A DNA stretch of 64,000 nucleotides from Peribacillus butanolivorans (GCF_001273755.1 NZ_LGYA01000005.1:1-64000), one strand, 5' to 3'. Shown: positions 1-11,689, numbered from the stretch's first letter. The notes: generated by a model not told the origin, from the sequence alone. A program made the numbers and translations.

Positions 1-13
1 TTTCAAAGAGCAA
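1..13 (-). promoter_or_regulatory. rRNA leader BoxA-like antitermination element
   Basis: On the minus strand this reads TTGCTCTTTGAAA, which resembles the BoxA core found in Bacillus rRNA leaders. It lies 35 nt downstream of the P2 -10 box, so it belongs to the transcript leaving the window on the left. The operon itself is outside the window. Confidence 0.6.
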
Positions 14-47
14 TTTCAGTGTCGTTTATCTCGTAAGCGACTTTAAT

Positions 48-76
48 AATATATCAATAATATTATTTTTTGTCAA
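48..76 (-). promoter_or_regulatory. rRNA operon promoter P2 (SigA)
   Basis: Minus-strand promoter with a perfect -35 TTGACA (71-76), 17-nt spacer and -10 TATATT (48-53). It points left out of the window, where Bacillus genomes carry an rRNA operon after gyrA. Promoter and BoxA-like sequence are seen; the rRNA operon is inferred. Confidence 0.75.
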
Positions 77-107
77 CAACTTTTTTTCTCTCGCTGTCGA
101 CTTAGTT

Positions 108-136
108 ATTATATCTAGTATCACAAGTAATTGCAA
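108..136 (-). promoter_or_regulatory. rRNA operon promoter P1 (SigA)
   Basis: Minus-strand promoter with -35 TTGCAA (131-136), 17-nt spacer and consensus -10 TATAAT (108-113), 60 bp upstream of P2. This tandem arrangement is the usual one for Bacillus rRNA operons. Confidence 0.7.
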
Positions 137-199
137 GAGCTATTTTAAAATAAATAAAATACTTCGCCCAATTCTTTGGTTGTCTACTTAAAATAGAGC

Positions 200-227
200 A
201 AGCTTACCTGATTAAATTAGTAAGCTT
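200..227 (-). terminator. possible terminator after the HD-GYP gene
   Basis: Inverted repeat AAGCTTAC/GTAAGCTT (200-207, 220-227) lies just past the stop of the HD-GYP gene. The minus-strand T-run after it is interrupted, so termination strength is uncertain. Confidence 0.4.
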
Positions 228-236
228 TTTCTATCA

Positions 237-1310
237 TTATAAGATTTCCTCTATATATAACTCCCGATTTATCCCTAAATTAATTATTTGTTCATTATCT
301 ACTACCTTAACTAGTGGCCTGGTTTGAGCACTTGGATCAATAAAAACAATTTCAGCAATAGATCCATTGTTCAACTTGACCTTACTTCCAATAGAAAAAT
401 TAGCTAATCCTGATAAGAGTGTCTTAACGACCGCTAAATCAAATTTACCAAAGTCATCATGTAAAATCATTTCCATTACTTTAAATGGTGACTGTTTTTT
501 CCTATATAATCTTTCCGAAGTCATGGCATGGAAAACGTCTGCAACTGCAATGATTTTTGAAAATACGTGCATGGATTTAGTTTTTATTGTTTGGGGATAG
601 CCAGTTCCATCTAACCTTCCATGATGCTCTAAAATAGCTAACTTCACACTATCCTTAATGATAGAACTATCTTTTATCATTTTATAGCTAAAAATGGGAT
701 GATTGTGGATTTCCTCATTTTCTTCGACAGTTAAACTCGTCGTTTTATTGAAAATCCTTGATGACAGCTTAGCCATACCACAGTCAGCCAAACAGCCTCC
801 AATAGCTACTTGATAGACATCCGCTAAATCGCATTGAATTTTAAAGGCAATATATCCCCCTATTAATCCAGTTGAAATAGCATGATGATACATGTAATCT
901 TCTTTATTGCAATAATGGTGTAGTATCAGAATGTTTCCTGGTTTCTCCAAGACTTTATCAACTAAAGGAATAAGAATTGAACGAATCATGGCTACCTCTA
1001 CCTTGCTCCCAGCCTGCCAATTTTTAAATAAACTCTTATACGTTTGAACCGATTTCAGATATAAATTAATAAAATTTGAAAACTCTTCTATTTCAACCAG
1101 TTCATTATCTATAACTTCTTTCGGTAAAAAATTTTTTCCATCAATTAATGTTTTTTCAACGCTAACCTCTGTTATTAAAAAGGCTTGCAAAGTCTTTATT
1201 AATTCCTTAGTCAATATTGTTTTTTCATACATGATAGGGCGGTCCGTAAGACCTTTAATATCTTTTGAAAGAATACATCCTTCAGCTAAATAGTGAGTTT
1301 TTACTAGCAA
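237..1310 (-). CDS. HD-GYP domain protein with degenerate HD motif
   Basis: A 357-aa protein whose C-terminal two thirds matches HD-GYP phosphodiesterases, the family that hydrolyses cyclic di-GMP: a leading histidine region (YMYHHAIST), a conserved aspartate segment, and EHHGRLDGTGYP, which is the family's HHE..DG.GYP signature. The usual LHDIGK block reads LADCGMAKL, so the HD histidine is alanine; activity may be altered or lost. No signal peptide or membrane segment is visible, suggesting a cytoplasmic protein. The start is TTG, preceded by an AGAGGTGA ribosome binding site at 7 nt. It lies downstream of gyrA on the same strand but behind a gyrA terminator, so it is probably transcribed separately. 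The substrate is not deducible. Confidence 0.75.
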   Translation of the reverse strand: MLVKTHYLAEGCILSKDIKGLTDRPIMYEKTILTKELIKTLQAFLITEVSVEKTLIDGKNFLPKEVIDNELVEIEEFSNFINLYLKSVQTYKSLFKNWQAGSKVEVAMIRSILIPLVDKVLEKPGNILILHHYCNKEDYMYHHAISTGLIGGYIAFKIQCDLADVYQVAIGGCLADCGMAKLSSRIFNKTTSLTVEENEEIHNHPIFSYKMIKDSSIIKDSVKLAILEHHGRLDGTGYPQTIKTKSMHVFSKIIAVADVFHAMTSERLYRKKQSPFKVMEMILHDDFGKFDLAVVKTLLSGLANFSIGSKVKLNNGSIAEIVFIDPSAQTRPLVKVVDNEQIINLGINRELYIEEIL

Positions 1311-1513
1311 AACTGTTCACCTCTGTAACAGTTATTTAATGAATATCATTTTACTAGAAAAACATGGAACAAACTATATTTTTCATGATTAAATACCTAA
1401 AAAAAAGCTTTTTATTAGTATAAAACCTTTATTTTCCCTCAAAAAACATGACTATATACCCATCATTTACTTTATCTTTTAGAGAGAATTCGCCTGAAAG
1501 CCCTCAATTACTT

Positions 1514-1545
1514 CATAAAAAAGACCCAGCATAATGGCTGGGTCT
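1514..1545 (-). terminator. gyrA terminator
   Basis: Perfect 9-bp stem AGACCCAGC/GCTGGGTCT (1522-1530, 1537-1545) followed on the minus strand by six Ts, placed 15 nt after the gyrA stop. A standard intrinsic terminator. Confidence 0.9.
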
Positions 1546-1559
1546 CTATTATTAAACGA

Positions 1560-4124
1560 TTATTCTTCCGTATCTTTTTCAGGTTCTTCGTTTTCGACTA
1601 CTTCGTTAGAATCAGAATCTAAATCAATACTCGTTGAATTCTGCTCTATTCCTTCTTCTTGTTCAACGAATTCTTCTTTTTCTTCTTCTTCTCTTCCAAC
1701 GATGGCCACCGTTGAAACATATTCATTGTCTGCAGATTCGAGACGAATGAGCTTAACACCCTGTGTATTACGACCCGTTTTAGAAATACCTTCGACTTCC
1801 ATTCGGATTAACACACCAGCTGCTGTAATCAGCATCAAGTCCTCTTCTTCTCCTGTCACTGTTTTCACGGCAATAAGTTCACCATTTTTCTCTGTGACAT
1901 TACATGTTTTTATCCCTTTACCACCACGGCTTTGAATACGGTATTCCTCAGCAGATGTCCGTTTTCCATAACCATTTTTCGTAACAATCAAGACTTCTTC
2001 ATTTTCTTCAAGAATTTCCATGCCGACTACTTCGTCATCTGCCCTTAAGGAAATCCCTTTTACTCCAGCTGCAGTACGTCCCATTGTGCGTACATCCGTT
2101 TCAGGGAAACGAATCATCATTCCGTCTTTTGTTCCGATAATAATCTGTTTCTCTCCATTCGTAAGACGTACAGAGATCAATTCATCATCTTCTCGTAGCC
2201 CTAAAGCAATTAAACCGTTATTGCGGATATTTGCAAAGGATGACAGTGGTGTACGCTTTGATATACCGTGTCTGGTTGTGAAGAATAAATACCAATCATC
2301 GACAAATTCCTTCACCGGTATGATTGCATTGACCCACTCACCTTTATCAACTTCTAGCAAATTAATAAGTGGCAGTCCTTTTGCCGTCCGACCATATTCA
2401 GGAATTTCGTATCCTTTAGAACGATAAACTTTACCTTTATTAGTAAAGAATAATAGTGTGTCATGAGTCGAAGTTGTTAACAAGTGACCAACAAAGTCAT
2501 CTGCATTCGTACCCATTCCCTGTATACCTCGCCCTCCGCGTTTTTGGCTGCGGTACGTGGTTGCAGGCAAACGTTTAATATAACCGTTATGAGTCAATGT
2601 CACGATTATATTTTCCTCTGGAATCAAATCTTCATCTTCTAAGCTCTCAAAACCGACTAATGTAATTTCAGTTCTTCTTTTATCATTAAAGCGTTCTTTA
2701 ATTTCAAGAAGCTCTTCACGGATAATTTCAAGAACCTTTTCCTCATCAGCAAGGATAGCTTTATATTCTGCAATTAATGCCATTAACGCTTGATATTCAT
2801 CTTCAATTTTTTCCCGTTCCAAACCGGTCAAGCGTTGTAAACGCATATCTAAAATGGCTTGCGCCTGTTTTTCAGAAAGTGAAAATTGTGTCATTAACCC
2901 TTCTCGGGCAATGTCTGTAGTTTGGGAACCACGGATTAATGTAATGACCGCATCCAAATTATCAAGGGCAATTCGCAAACCTTCTAAAATATGAGCACGC
3001 GCTTCCGCTTTACGTAGTTCAAATTCAGTTCTACGACGTATAACTACCTGTTGATGCTCTAAGTAATAGTGCAGACATTGCTTTAAGTTCAATACTTTAG
3101 GCTGTCCATCCACCAGTGCAAGCAAGTTGATTCCGAAGGTTGTTTGCATTGCAGTGTGCTTATACAAGTTGTTTAAAAGGACATTTGCATTTACGTCCTT
3201 TCGTAGTTCCATAACAATACGCATACCGTTACGATCTGATTCATCCCGTAAATCGGTAATACCTTCAATTTTCTTATCACGAGCAAGTTCTGCAATTTTT
3301 TCAATTAATCTTGCTTTGTTCACTTGATAAGGGATTTCTTTAACTAGAATAACCTGTTTTCCATTGGACTTCTCTTCAATTTCGACTCTCGCCCTCTGAA
3401 TGATTGACCCTTTTCCAGTTTCATAGGCTTTTCTAATTCCACTGCGCCCTAAAATTAAACCCGCAGTTGGAAAATCTGGACCAGGGATAAATTCCATCAA
3501 TTCTGGAATCGTTATATCAGGATTCTTACTTAAAGCCAATACACCGTCAATTACCTCACCTAATTGATGGGGCGGAATATTGGTAGCCATTCCGACTGCT
3601 ATCCCTGACGAACCATTCACTAATAAGTTTGGGAAACGGGCTGGCATAACAGCTGGTTCTCGTTCTGAACCATCATAGTTATCCTGATAGTTAACCGTAT
3701 CCTTATTCAAATCACGAAGCAATTCCATCGAAATCTTTGACATTCTCGCTTCTGTATACCTCATGGCGGCCGCTTGGTCACCATCGACCGAACCGAAATT
3801 CCCGTGTCCATCAACGAGCATATAACGATAGTTAAATGGCTGAGCCATCCTGACCATCGTTTCATAAACAGCAGAGTCACCATGCGGGTGATATTTACCG
3901 ATTACTTCTCCGACAATACGGGCTGATTTTTTAAATGGTTTATCCGACGTCATACCAAGATCATTCATCGCATAAAGAATTCTTCTGTGTACCGGTTTCA
4001 AGCCGTCCCTTACATCAGGCAACGCCCGGGATACGATAACGCTCATAGCGTAATCCAAAAAAGATGTACGCATCTCGGTACTTATATTTATTTCTTTTAC
4101 ACCTGATCTTTCATTTTCTGACAT
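1560..4124 (-). CDS. gyrA: DNA gyrase subunit A
   Basis: An 854-aa GyrA, the breakage-reunion subunit of DNA gyrase, which with GyrB introduces negative supercoils using ATP. Catalytic tyrosine is Tyr123 (AAMRYTEAR). The quinolone-determining region carries Ser84 and Glu88 (GDSAVYETM), the drug-sensitive residues. A GyrA box (QKRGGRG) near residue 530 opens the DNA-wrapping C-terminal beta-pinwheel, and a second similar motif (SRGGKGI) lies near 740. The C-terminus ends in a long acidic tail of about 45 residues. ATG follows AAAGGAGG at 8 nt. It lies 95 nt after gyrB with a small hairpin between them, and probably shares its transcript. Confidence 0.98.
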   Translation of the reverse strand: MSENERSGVKEINISTEMRTSFLDYAMSVIVSRALPDVRDGLKPVHRRILYAMNDLGMTSDKPFKKSARIVGEVIGKYHPHGDSAVYETMVRMAQPFNYRYMLVDGHGNFGSVDGDQAAAMRYTEARMSKISMELLRDLNKDTVNYQDNYDGSEREPAVMPARFPNLLVNGSSGIAVGMATNIPPHQLGEVIDGVLALSKNPDITIPELMEFIPGPDFPTAGLILGRSGIRKAYETGKGSIIQRARVEIEEKSNGKQVILVKEIPYQVNKARLIEKIAELARDKKIEGITDLRDESDRNGMRIVMELRKDVNANVLLNNLYKHTAMQTTFGINLLALVDGQPKVLNLKQCLHYYLEHQQVVIRRRTEFELRKAEARAHILEGLRIALDNLDAVITLIRGSQTTDIAREGLMTQFSLSEKQAQAILDMRLQRLTGLEREKIEDEYQALMALIAEYKAILADEEKVLEIIREELLEIKERFNDKRRTEITLVGFESLEDEDLIPEENIIVTLTHNGYIKRLPATTYRSQKRGGRGIQGMGTNADDFVGHLLTTSTHDTLLFFTNKGKVYRSKGYEIPEYGRTAKGLPLINLLEVDKGEWVNAIIPVKEFVDDWYLFFTTRHGISKRTPLSSFANIRNNGLIALGLREDDELISVRLTNGEKQIIIGTKDGMMIRFPETDVRTMGRTAAGVKGISLRADDEVVGMEILEENEEVLIVTKNGYGKRTSAEEYRIQSRGGKGIKTCNVTEKNGELIAVKTVTGEEEDLMLITAAGVLIRMEVEGISKTGRNTQGVKLIRLESADNEYVSTVAIVGREEEEKEEFVEQEEGIEQNSTSIDLDSDSNEVVENEEPEKDTEE

Positions 4125-4189
4125 GGAGCCAACCTCCTTTATAAAGCTTTTACTCTCATTTTTTTAACTGATCTTTCATTATGTAAAGA

Positions 4190-4211
4190 ACAGGATGTAA
4201 ATTCATCCTGT
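4190..4211 (-). other. hairpin between gyrB and gyrA
   Basis: Stem ACAGGATG/CATCCTGT (4190-4197, 4204-4211) with a 6-nt loop directly after the gyrB stop. It lacks a good T-run on the minus strand, so it looks like an attenuator or mRNA-processing structure rather than a full terminator. Confidence 0.45.
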
Positions 4212-4219
4212 CAAAAAAA

Positions 4220-6160
<1,941 letters not shown>

Positions 6161-6222
6161 CTACACTTTTCTTTTGGCATTTATCAATTTTTCAGGAGTA
6201 ATTATTACGTTATCGCTTAAAT

Positions 6223-6486
6223 TTAAAGAGAATCTATATCATCGATTAATAACGATGGCTGCAGTGAACGCTTTTTCAAAGTGGACGACGCAAGCGGTGA
6301 ATAATAGACCTGTTTATCCGTCACTACAATCGATTTAACCGAGTTTTTTGCTAAATGGTAAGTTACATCAGACTTTTTCTCCAAAAACTCACTCATGATT
6401 GGTGAGGCCTGGAGCAGCTTCTTATCTAAAATGGCTATGACATCGTCCGTTTTCACAAGAATGTCTTCACCAATATGGAGATACAT
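6223..6486 (-). CDS. remB: extracellular matrix regulator RemB (DUF370)
   Basis: An 87-aa DUF370 protein matching Bacillus RemB (YaaB), a small DNA-binding-type regulator linked to biofilm matrix gene expression. The start MYLHIGEDILV and the block KSIVVTDKQVYYSPLASSTL are characteristic of the family. It sits in the conserved recF-remB-gyrB order, 12 nt after recF, with a GAGGTGA ribosome binding site before ATG, so it is probably co-transcribed with recF and gyrB. RemA, its paralog, is encoded elsewhere in Bacillus genomes. Confidence 0.88.
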   Translation of the reverse strand: MYLHIGEDILVKTDDVIAILDKKLLQASPIMSEFLEKKSDVTYHLAKNSVKSIVVTDKQVYYSPLASSTLKKRSLQPSLLIDDIDSL

Positions 6487-6498
6487 ACATTCACCTCA

Positions 6499-7617
6499 TC
6501 ATTTAACCTTTTTTATACTTCCTTGACTAACATAAAAGGTGGACGCTTCTCTTAGGGTTTGATGATCGATTCCATCAACAGAGGGTGTCGTCACGAATGT
6601 TTGCACTTTCCCTTGTATCGTATTCAGTAAATGAGATTGACGGAAATCGTCAAGTTCCGATAACACATCATCCAATAATAAAATGGGATACTCGCCGATT
6701 TCTTCATGAATCAGCTCAATTTCGGCAAGTTTCAATGACAGGGCAGTTGTGCGTTGTTGTCCTTGTGAACCATATGTCTGGACATCACGGTCATTCACAA
6801 AAAAAACCAGGTCGTCACGATGAGGACCTACCAGTGTTACACCCCGTTCAATTTCCCTTGTTTTTATTTTATCAAATTTTTCTGTGTATACTTCTATCAT
6901 TTTCGTCAAATCCATAGATTCTGATACATCAAGCGACGGTTTATATTGGATTTTCAATACTTCTAGATTTCTGGAGATCCCCGAGTGAATTGGCTCTGCC
7001 CACTGCTGGAGCTTTAAAAGAAACTCGTATCTTCTTTCGACAATTTTCGCTGCATACTGAATAAATTGATCAGTTAGCACGTCAAGCATCGTCGTATCCG
7101 TTTGTTTCCGGGTCTGCAGAAGCTTTAAGTAATGATTTCTTTGTTGAAGTATTTTATGATATTGGCTCATATCATGAAGGTATACGGGAGAAACCTGGCC
7201 AATTTCCATATCTATAAAACGGCGTCTGACTAGAGGACTTCCCTTTACAAGGTTAAGATCCTCAGGCGCAAACATGACCACATTCATATTTCCAACATAT
7301 TGACTTAATTTTCTTTGTTCAATATGGTTGCACTTCGCCTTTTTCCCTTTTTTTGAAATGGTCAGCTCAAGTGGTATTGAGGTATTTCTCTTTCTAACTC
7401 TTCCTTCTATTTTAGCATACTCTTCATCCCAGCGAATAAGTTCTTTATCATTTGAAGTCCGGTGAGATTTTGCCATTGCTAAAACAAAAATAGATTCCAT
7501 GACATTTGTTTTTCCTTGAGCATTTTCGCCGAGGATTACATTGACCTTATTCTCAAAAGTCAGGTTCAATTCGGTATAGTTGCGGTAATTTCTCAAACTT
7601 ATATTTTCAATATACAT
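6499..7617 (-). CDS. recF: DNA replication/repair protein RecF
   Basis: A 372-aa SMC-like ATPase that helps load RecA at single-strand gaps. Walker A is GENAQGKTN near residue 33, and the C-terminal Walker B is [11 protein letters not shown] near residue 320. The segment [14 protein letters not shown] and the signature-like [18 protein letters not shown] precede it. Length equals that of Bacillus RecF (about 370 aa). It lies 21 nt downstream of yaaA on the same strand. Function by homology is certain; regulation is not visible. Confidence 0.97.
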   Translation of the reverse strand: MYIENISLRNYRNYTELNLTFENKVNVILGENAQGKTNVMESIFVLAMAKSHRTSNDKELIRWDEEYAKIEGRVRKRNTSIPLELTISKKGKKAKCNHIEQRKLSQYVGNMNVVMFAPEDLNLVKGSPLVRRRFIDMEIGQVSPVYLHDMSQYHKILQQRNHYLKLLQTRKQTDTTMLDVLTDQFIQYAAKIVERRYEFLLKLQQWAEPIHSGISRNLEVLKIQYKPSLDVSESMDLTKMIEVYTEKFDKIKTREIERGVTLVGPHRDDLVFFVNDRDVQTYGSQGQQRTTALSLKLAEIELIHEEIGEYPILLLDDVLSELDDFRQSHLLNTIQGKVQTFVTTPSVDGIDHQTLREASTFYVSQGSIKKVK

Positions 7618-7638
7618 ATTCCGCTCTTCCCTTATGTT

Positions 7639-7851
7639 TTAGCTTGTAATTGTGAAGACGCCAAATCCAGGAATCTCTATTTTATCACCTGATCTTAATT
7701 TTCTGCCTCTTCTCACGTCTAATTCGCCATTAATGAAAACCTCGTATTCACTTAAGAACCATTTCGACATTCCGCCGCTTTGAATCAAATCGGCTAATTT
7801 TAAGAATTGTCCAAGCGTAATATATTCTGTGCTGATTTTTATGGAGTCCAT
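7639..7851 (-). CDS. yaaA: S4-domain RNA-binding protein YaaA
   Basis: A 70-aa S4-like RNA-binding protein of the YaaA/RlbA family, associated in Bacillus with 50S ribosome assembly. It is nearly all S4 domain: ITLGQFLKLADLIQSGGMSKWFL and RRGRKLRSGDKIEIPGFG. The frame is open to a GTG four codons upstream, but GTGAGG lies 6 nt before the ATG at 7849-7851, giving a length like the 71-aa B. subtilis protein. It heads the yaaA-recF-remB-gyrB-gyrA string, 220 nt downstream of dnaN and separated from it by a terminator. Confidence 0.9.
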   Translation of the reverse strand: MDSIKISTEYITLGQFLKLADLIQSGGMSKWFLSEYEVFINGELDVRRGRKLRSGDKIEIPGFGVFTITS

Positions 7852-8014
7852 TTCATGCCTCACTCATTTCTAAGTAGTCTTTAATACTTCATTTTACTAA
7901 ATAAATCCCATTAAGACAAAGTATAGCTTTTTTCGCTCTTATTTTTTATAGTTCTAGGTTTTATTCAGAATTAAAAACGCTGTAAAAAACCTTATGGGGC
8001 CTATATTTAAGTAT

Positions 8015-8055
8015 AAAAAAATTAAAGGCTTGTTTAGCAAGCCTTTAATTTTTTT
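8015..8055 (-). terminator. terminator after dnaN
   Basis: A perfect 12-bp stem (8021-8032 with 8038-8049), core AAAGGCTTG/CAAGCCTTT, lies between dnaN and yaaA. It is followed by six Ts on the minus strand (complement of 8015-8020) and also by Ts on the plus strand, so it can work in both directions. Confidence 0.88.
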
Positions 8056-8071
8056 GAAATATTATTTTAGC

Positions 8072-9208
8072 TTAATAAGTTCTTACAGGCAGAATTAATT
8101 GAAGCATAGAATCATCATGAAGCGGACGAATTACAAATGGACGCATCGCACCTGTAAAGTTGATTTTAATATCCGATCCTTCTAAAACTTTTAAGGCATC
8201 CATAACAAATTTAGCACTGAAGGAGATTTTCAAATCCTCACCTTCAATGGCTTCTGCTTGAACTTCCTCAATTACTTTACCAATTTCAGGTGTATTAGAA
8301 GAGACTTCGATAATGCGGCCTTCTAAAGTTGTCAGTTTGACCACATTATTTCTGCCTTCTCTGGCCAATAAAGATGCTCGGTCGATTGCTTGCAGAAAAT
8401 CTTTTGTGTGAACAGTTACATCCGTTTTGCTATCCGAAGGAATCAAGCGGGACGTATCTGGATAATTCCCCTCAAGTAGGCGGGAGAAGAATAATAAATT
8501 TTCTGCTTTGAATAAGACTTGATTTTCGGTAATGACGATTTCTATGAGTTCGTTTGTATCATCAAGGATTTTACTTAATTCATTTAGACTTTTGCCTGGA
8601 ATCACAACGCTATAGGTCCCAGTAATTTTATTTTCAATTTTTGCTGTGCGCATTGCCAGCCTGTGACTATCTGTTGCAATACAGGTCAATTCGTCATCTT
8701 GAACCTTTAAGTTTACACCTGTTAAGATAGGGCGTGTTTCTGAGGTGGACACTGCAAAGCCAGTTTGACGAATAAGAGTTTTTAATAGGTCTGTTGGAAG
8801 CTTGAAAATATTTTCTTCCTCAATGATTGGAAGATGAGGGTATTCTTCAGGATCCAGTCCATTTAAGTTAAATTCAGCTTTACCTGAGCGAATAATTGTT
8901 TGAAAGTTGTTTTCGACTTCAATTTCTACAGTATCCATCGGTAATTTTTTGACAATTTCACTGAAAAAACGAGCATTTAGGACAATTCCGCCGCTATTTT
9001 TCACTTCAACAATTTCATCACCGTCTACTTCAGCTGGAATAAATGATTGAATGGAAATATCGGAATCACTTCCTGTCAAAGTAACACCTTCAGTTGTAAC
9101 ACTTATTTTTATCCCCGTTAAAATAGGAATCGTTGTCCTTGATGTGACTGCTTTCATTACTTCTTGGACACTATGAACTAATCGATCTCTTTGAATTATA
9201 AATCTCAT
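8072..9208 (-). CDS. dnaN: DNA polymerase III beta subunit (sliding clamp)
   Basis: A 378-aa DnaN, the ring-shaped processivity clamp that tethers DNA polymerase III and many repair proteins to DNA. The three repeated clamp folds are present over the full length. The C-terminus ends LQLILPVRTY, the conserved clamp tail. ATG at 9206-9208 is preceded by TTTGGAGGATG. It follows dnaA across the 193-nt origin segment that holds DnaA boxes and the DNA unwinding element, and is transcribed away from oriC. Confidence 0.98.
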   Translation of the reverse strand: MRFIIQRDRLVHSVQEVMKAVTSRTTIPILTGIKISVTTEGVTLTGSDSDISIQSFIPAEVDGDEIVEVKNSGGIVLNARFFSEIVKKLPMDTVEIEVENNFQTIIRSGKAEFNLNGLDPEEYPHLPIIEEENIFKLPTDLLKTLIRQTGFAVSTSETRPILTGVNLKVQDDELTCIATDSHRLAMRTAKIENKITGTYSVVIPGKSLNELSKILDDTNELIEIVITENQVLFKAENLLFFSRLLEGNYPDTSRLIPSDSKTDVTVHTKDFLQAIDRASLLAREGRNNVVKLTTLEGRIIEVSSNTPEIGKVIEEVQAEAIEGEDLKISFSAKFVMDALKVLEGSDIKINFTGAMRPFVIRPLHDDSMLQLILPVRTY

Positions 9209-9229
9209 GTTTCATCCTCCAAATTTTTA

Positions 9230-9396
9230 ATTGCCGAATAGGCATATTTATTAATAATTTTTATTAAAAAAGATAGTAGTAATAGTAGTAGGGCCTGTTG
9301 ATATGTGGATAAGTCGACTCAACCTAAGGAAAAACAGTCTATCCACATGTGGATAGACTGTGTGTAAGTAGTCATCAGTTATACACATTATCCAGA
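9230..9396. other. oriC: oriC unwinding unit: DnaA boxes, DnaA-trio and AT-rich DUE
   Basis: Between dnaA and dnaN, reading from dnaA towards dnaN, lie DnaA-box-like 9-mers (TTATACACA at 9379-9387, a facing pair ATCCACA/TGTGGAT at 9339-9357, TGTGGATAA at 9304-9312). Then come a GC cluster (9291-9295), six TAG/TAA triplets (9274-9291) and an AT-rich tract (about 9240-9270). This is the order established for the B. subtilis basal unwinding system, in which DnaA strands extend from boxes onto the trio repeats to melt the duplex. The start of bidirectional replication is inferred here from that match. Confidence 0.9.
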
Positions 9397-9401
9397 ATCA
9401 T

Positions 9402-10751
9402 CTATACCTTCAACTGATCCTGTATTTCTTTGACCTGACGTTGAAGCTGGGTATCTGTTTGCATGAGTTTAGAAATTTTTTCATGCGCATGAATAACGGT
9501 CGTATGATCGCGACCACCAAATTCATCCCCTATCTTTGGCAGAGATGAATCCGTTAACTCCCTGGAAAGATACATGGCGATCTGCCTTGGAAAGGCTACA
9601 GATTTAGTCCGTTTTTTCGCTTTGAAATCCTCCAATTTCACACTATAATGCTCACCAACTGTTTTTTGGATTTCTAAGATGGTGATTATTTTAGGTTTCG
9701 AGCTTGGAATAATGTCTTTTAATGCTTCGGCTGCTAAATCAGCATTAATATCCTTATTAATTAACGAAGAATAAGCAACAACACGTATAAGTGCCCCTTC
9801 AAGTTCACGAATATTCGAGTCAATTTGATTGGCAATATAAAGCATAACTTCATTTGGGATATCAAGACCTTCTGCTTTTGCCTTCTTACGTAAAATAGCA
9901 ATTCGCGTTTCTAAATCAGGCGGTGTGATATCCGTAATTAAACCCCATTCAAAGCGGGAACGGAGGCGATCTTCGAGTGTTGGGATCTCTTTTGGAGGAC
10001 GGTCACTCGAGATGACAATCTGTTTGCTTTCTTCATGTAGTGCATTAAATGTATGGAAAAACTCTTCTTGAGTTTGTTCTTTTCCTGCTAGAAATTGAAT
10101 ATCATCAATTAGTAAAACATCTACACTTCGGTATCTATCACGGAATTCGCCTGCTTTATTATCTCGGATTGAATTGATAAATTCGTTCGTGAATTTTTCA
10201 GAAGATAAATAAACGACCTTTGCCTTCGGATTATGCTCAAGTACATAATGCCCAATTGCATGCATTAAATGGGTTTTACCTAGTCCTACGCCTCCATAAA
10301 TAAATAATGGGTTATAGGCCTTAGCAGGAGCTTCTGCGACAGCGAGAGACGCGGCATGGGCAAAACGATTGCCGGAGCCGATGACAAACGTATCAAAGGT
10401 ATTTTTCGCGTTTAACATATGCTGAGGAAATGCATTATGTTCTTTATCCTGTTTTTTAATCTTTTTAGGCTGAACAGGAACAGTAAAATCACCATCTTCT
10501 TGATTGGGAGGAATGATGAATTTTGCTTCCAATTCCTCACCGGTAAGTTCAAACAATACATCAGAAATAAGATGTGAATAGCGTTCTTCAAGCCAGTCCC
10601 TGGCAAATTCATTGGGAGCGGTGACTGTTAATGTATCACCTTGTAGTAAATAAGCCTTGGTTGATTTAAGCCAAGTTTCAAAGCTTGGTTTACTGATCTT
10701 TTTTTCAATTTTTCCGAGCGCCTGGTTCCAGAGGCTATCGATGTTATCCAA
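9402..10751 (-). CDS. dnaA: chromosomal replication initiator DnaA
   Basis: A 449-aa AAA+ initiator that binds DnaA boxes and melts oriC. Domain I (1-80) begins [13 protein letters not shown], a charged linker follows (about 85-110), then AAA+ with Walker A GGVGLGKT (153-160), Walker B LLIDDIQ (about 213-219) and sensor-I SSDRPPKE. Domain IV carries the signature [11 protein letters not shown] (about 413-424). The start is TTG with a strong GGAGGG site 7 nt upstream; the reading continues the family N-terminus exactly, so the rare start seems genuine. It is transcribed away from the upstream DnaA boxes, which probably give autorepression. Confidence 0.98.
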   Translation of the reverse strand: MDNIDSLWNQALGKIEKKISKPSFETWLKSTKAYLLQGDTLTVTAPNEFARDWLEERYSHLISDVLFELTGEELEAKFIIPPNQEDGDFTVPVQPKKIKKQDKEHNAFPQHMLNAKNTFDTFVIGSGNRFAHAASLAVAEAPAKAYNPLFIYGGVGLGKTHLMHAIGHYVLEHNPKAKVVYLSSEKFTNEFINSIRDNKAGEFRDRYRSVDVLLIDDIQFLAGKEQTQEEFFHTFNALHEESKQIVISSDRPPKEIPTLEDRLRSRFEWGLITDITPPDLETRIAILRKKAKAEGLDIPNEVMLYIANQIDSNIRELEGALIRVVAYSSLINKDINADLAAEALKDIIPSSKPKIITILEIQKTVGEHYSVKLEDFKAKKRTKSVAFPRQIAMYLSRELTDSSLPKIGDEFGGRDHTTVIHAHEKISKLMQTDTQLQRQVKEIQDQLKV

Positions 10752-10912
10752 ACTTATCCCTCCTTTGCAAAATATTTTTAATAATATCTAAAATGTATAG
10801 GCACAAATAAACTCATCGATTGCCGTCTTAATATAAATTTTGACAGCAAAGGTTCGGTGAGCTGTATAAGGGAGTGTTCTATAATGTGATGTCCCTATTA
10901 CTATATCTTGCG

Positions 10913-10955
10913 CTGTACAACCTTTGTACAGACTACATCTTGTAAGGTGATGTAG
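10913..10955. repeat. two adjacent inverted repeats in the dnaA upstream region
   Basis: A perfect 8-3-8 repeat CTGTACAA/TTGTACAG (10913-10920, 10924-10931) is followed one base later by a perfect 7-bp repeat CTACATC/GATGTAG with a 9-nt spacer (10933-10939, 10949-10955). They lie 160-205 bp upstream of the dnaA start. They may be operator sites or stem-loops in the dnaA leader; no named regulator is recognised. Confidence 0.5.
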
Positions 10956-11038
10956 GTTTGGATGATTATTCATCAACAGGTATTTGGAGAAATATATAAT
11001 AAAGAAGAAAAAAGGGTTTTCGACAATATCCACCGTTT

Positions 11039-11300
11039 GTGGACAGATTAATATACACAGGTCGAATAAGCTATCCACATGTTATGCACAGTCTGTGGAT
11101 AAACCTTACCTGTTGATAAAGTTATTCAGAGTGAAAACACAAATATAATATCAGAAATTCAGGCGTCTTGCAATGGGTTAGAAAACTTTATCCACAACTT
11201 ACCGAGCCTGTGGGAAAAACTTTTCCACAGGCTATTGTTATGTGCAAAAGTCTATAAAACAGGTTGTGGATAGGAAAAATCATGTCGAATTTTATCCACA
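11039..11300. other. oriC: oriC upstream DnaA-box cluster
   Basis: Several 9-mers match TTATNCACA or differ by one base: TTATGCACA (11082-11090), TGTGGATAA (11094-11102), TTATCCACA (11188-11196 and 11292-11300), CTATCCACA (11071-11079), TGTGGATAG (11265-11273), and weaker ones at 11111-11119 and 11221-11229. Orientation is mixed. This corresponds to the upstream half of the bipartite Bacillus oriC and overlaps the region where dnaA transcription must start. Confidence 0.9.
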
Positions 11301-11659
11301 GACTGAAGTTTTGGCACGAATTATATAAATTTATTTCTCTGCTTCTTTAAAACGAATAGGACAGAAAAACATGTTGTTATAGCTATCAAAAACGTAAATA
11401 TTAAAACCTATCCTGACAAACCCAATGGTTCATTTAAAAACAACCAGGCCTTCCCTATATTTTTGCTGATTCCTTTTCAGAGTGGAGCGTGTAAACTAAG
11501 AGATCTGCTTAAATGTGTTTAAGGGAAAAATTCATGGAAATTTCCCTCTCACCAAAAATTTCTATATCAGTTCGAGGCAAAATCATTTACAATAGGCTAG
11601 GTAGTAAAAAAAGACCTACTGGACATTGAGCATAAAAAGAAATATTTTTTTGGATGAGG

Positions 11660-11689
11660 TTGACAAGTAGAAACCATCATCTATATAAT
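11660..11689 (+). promoter_or_regulatory. rpmH promoter (SigA)
   Basis: Perfect -35 TTGACA (11660-11665), 18-nt spacer and perfect -10 TATAAT (11684-11689), about 45 nt before the rpmH ATG. A strong promoter suited to a ribosomal protein gene. Confidence 0.85.

Noticed and set aside
10788-11078. 96-codon minus-strand frame upstream of dnaA
   Set aside because: No ribosome binding site, no recognisable protein pattern, and it lies across inverted repeats and the edge of oriC.
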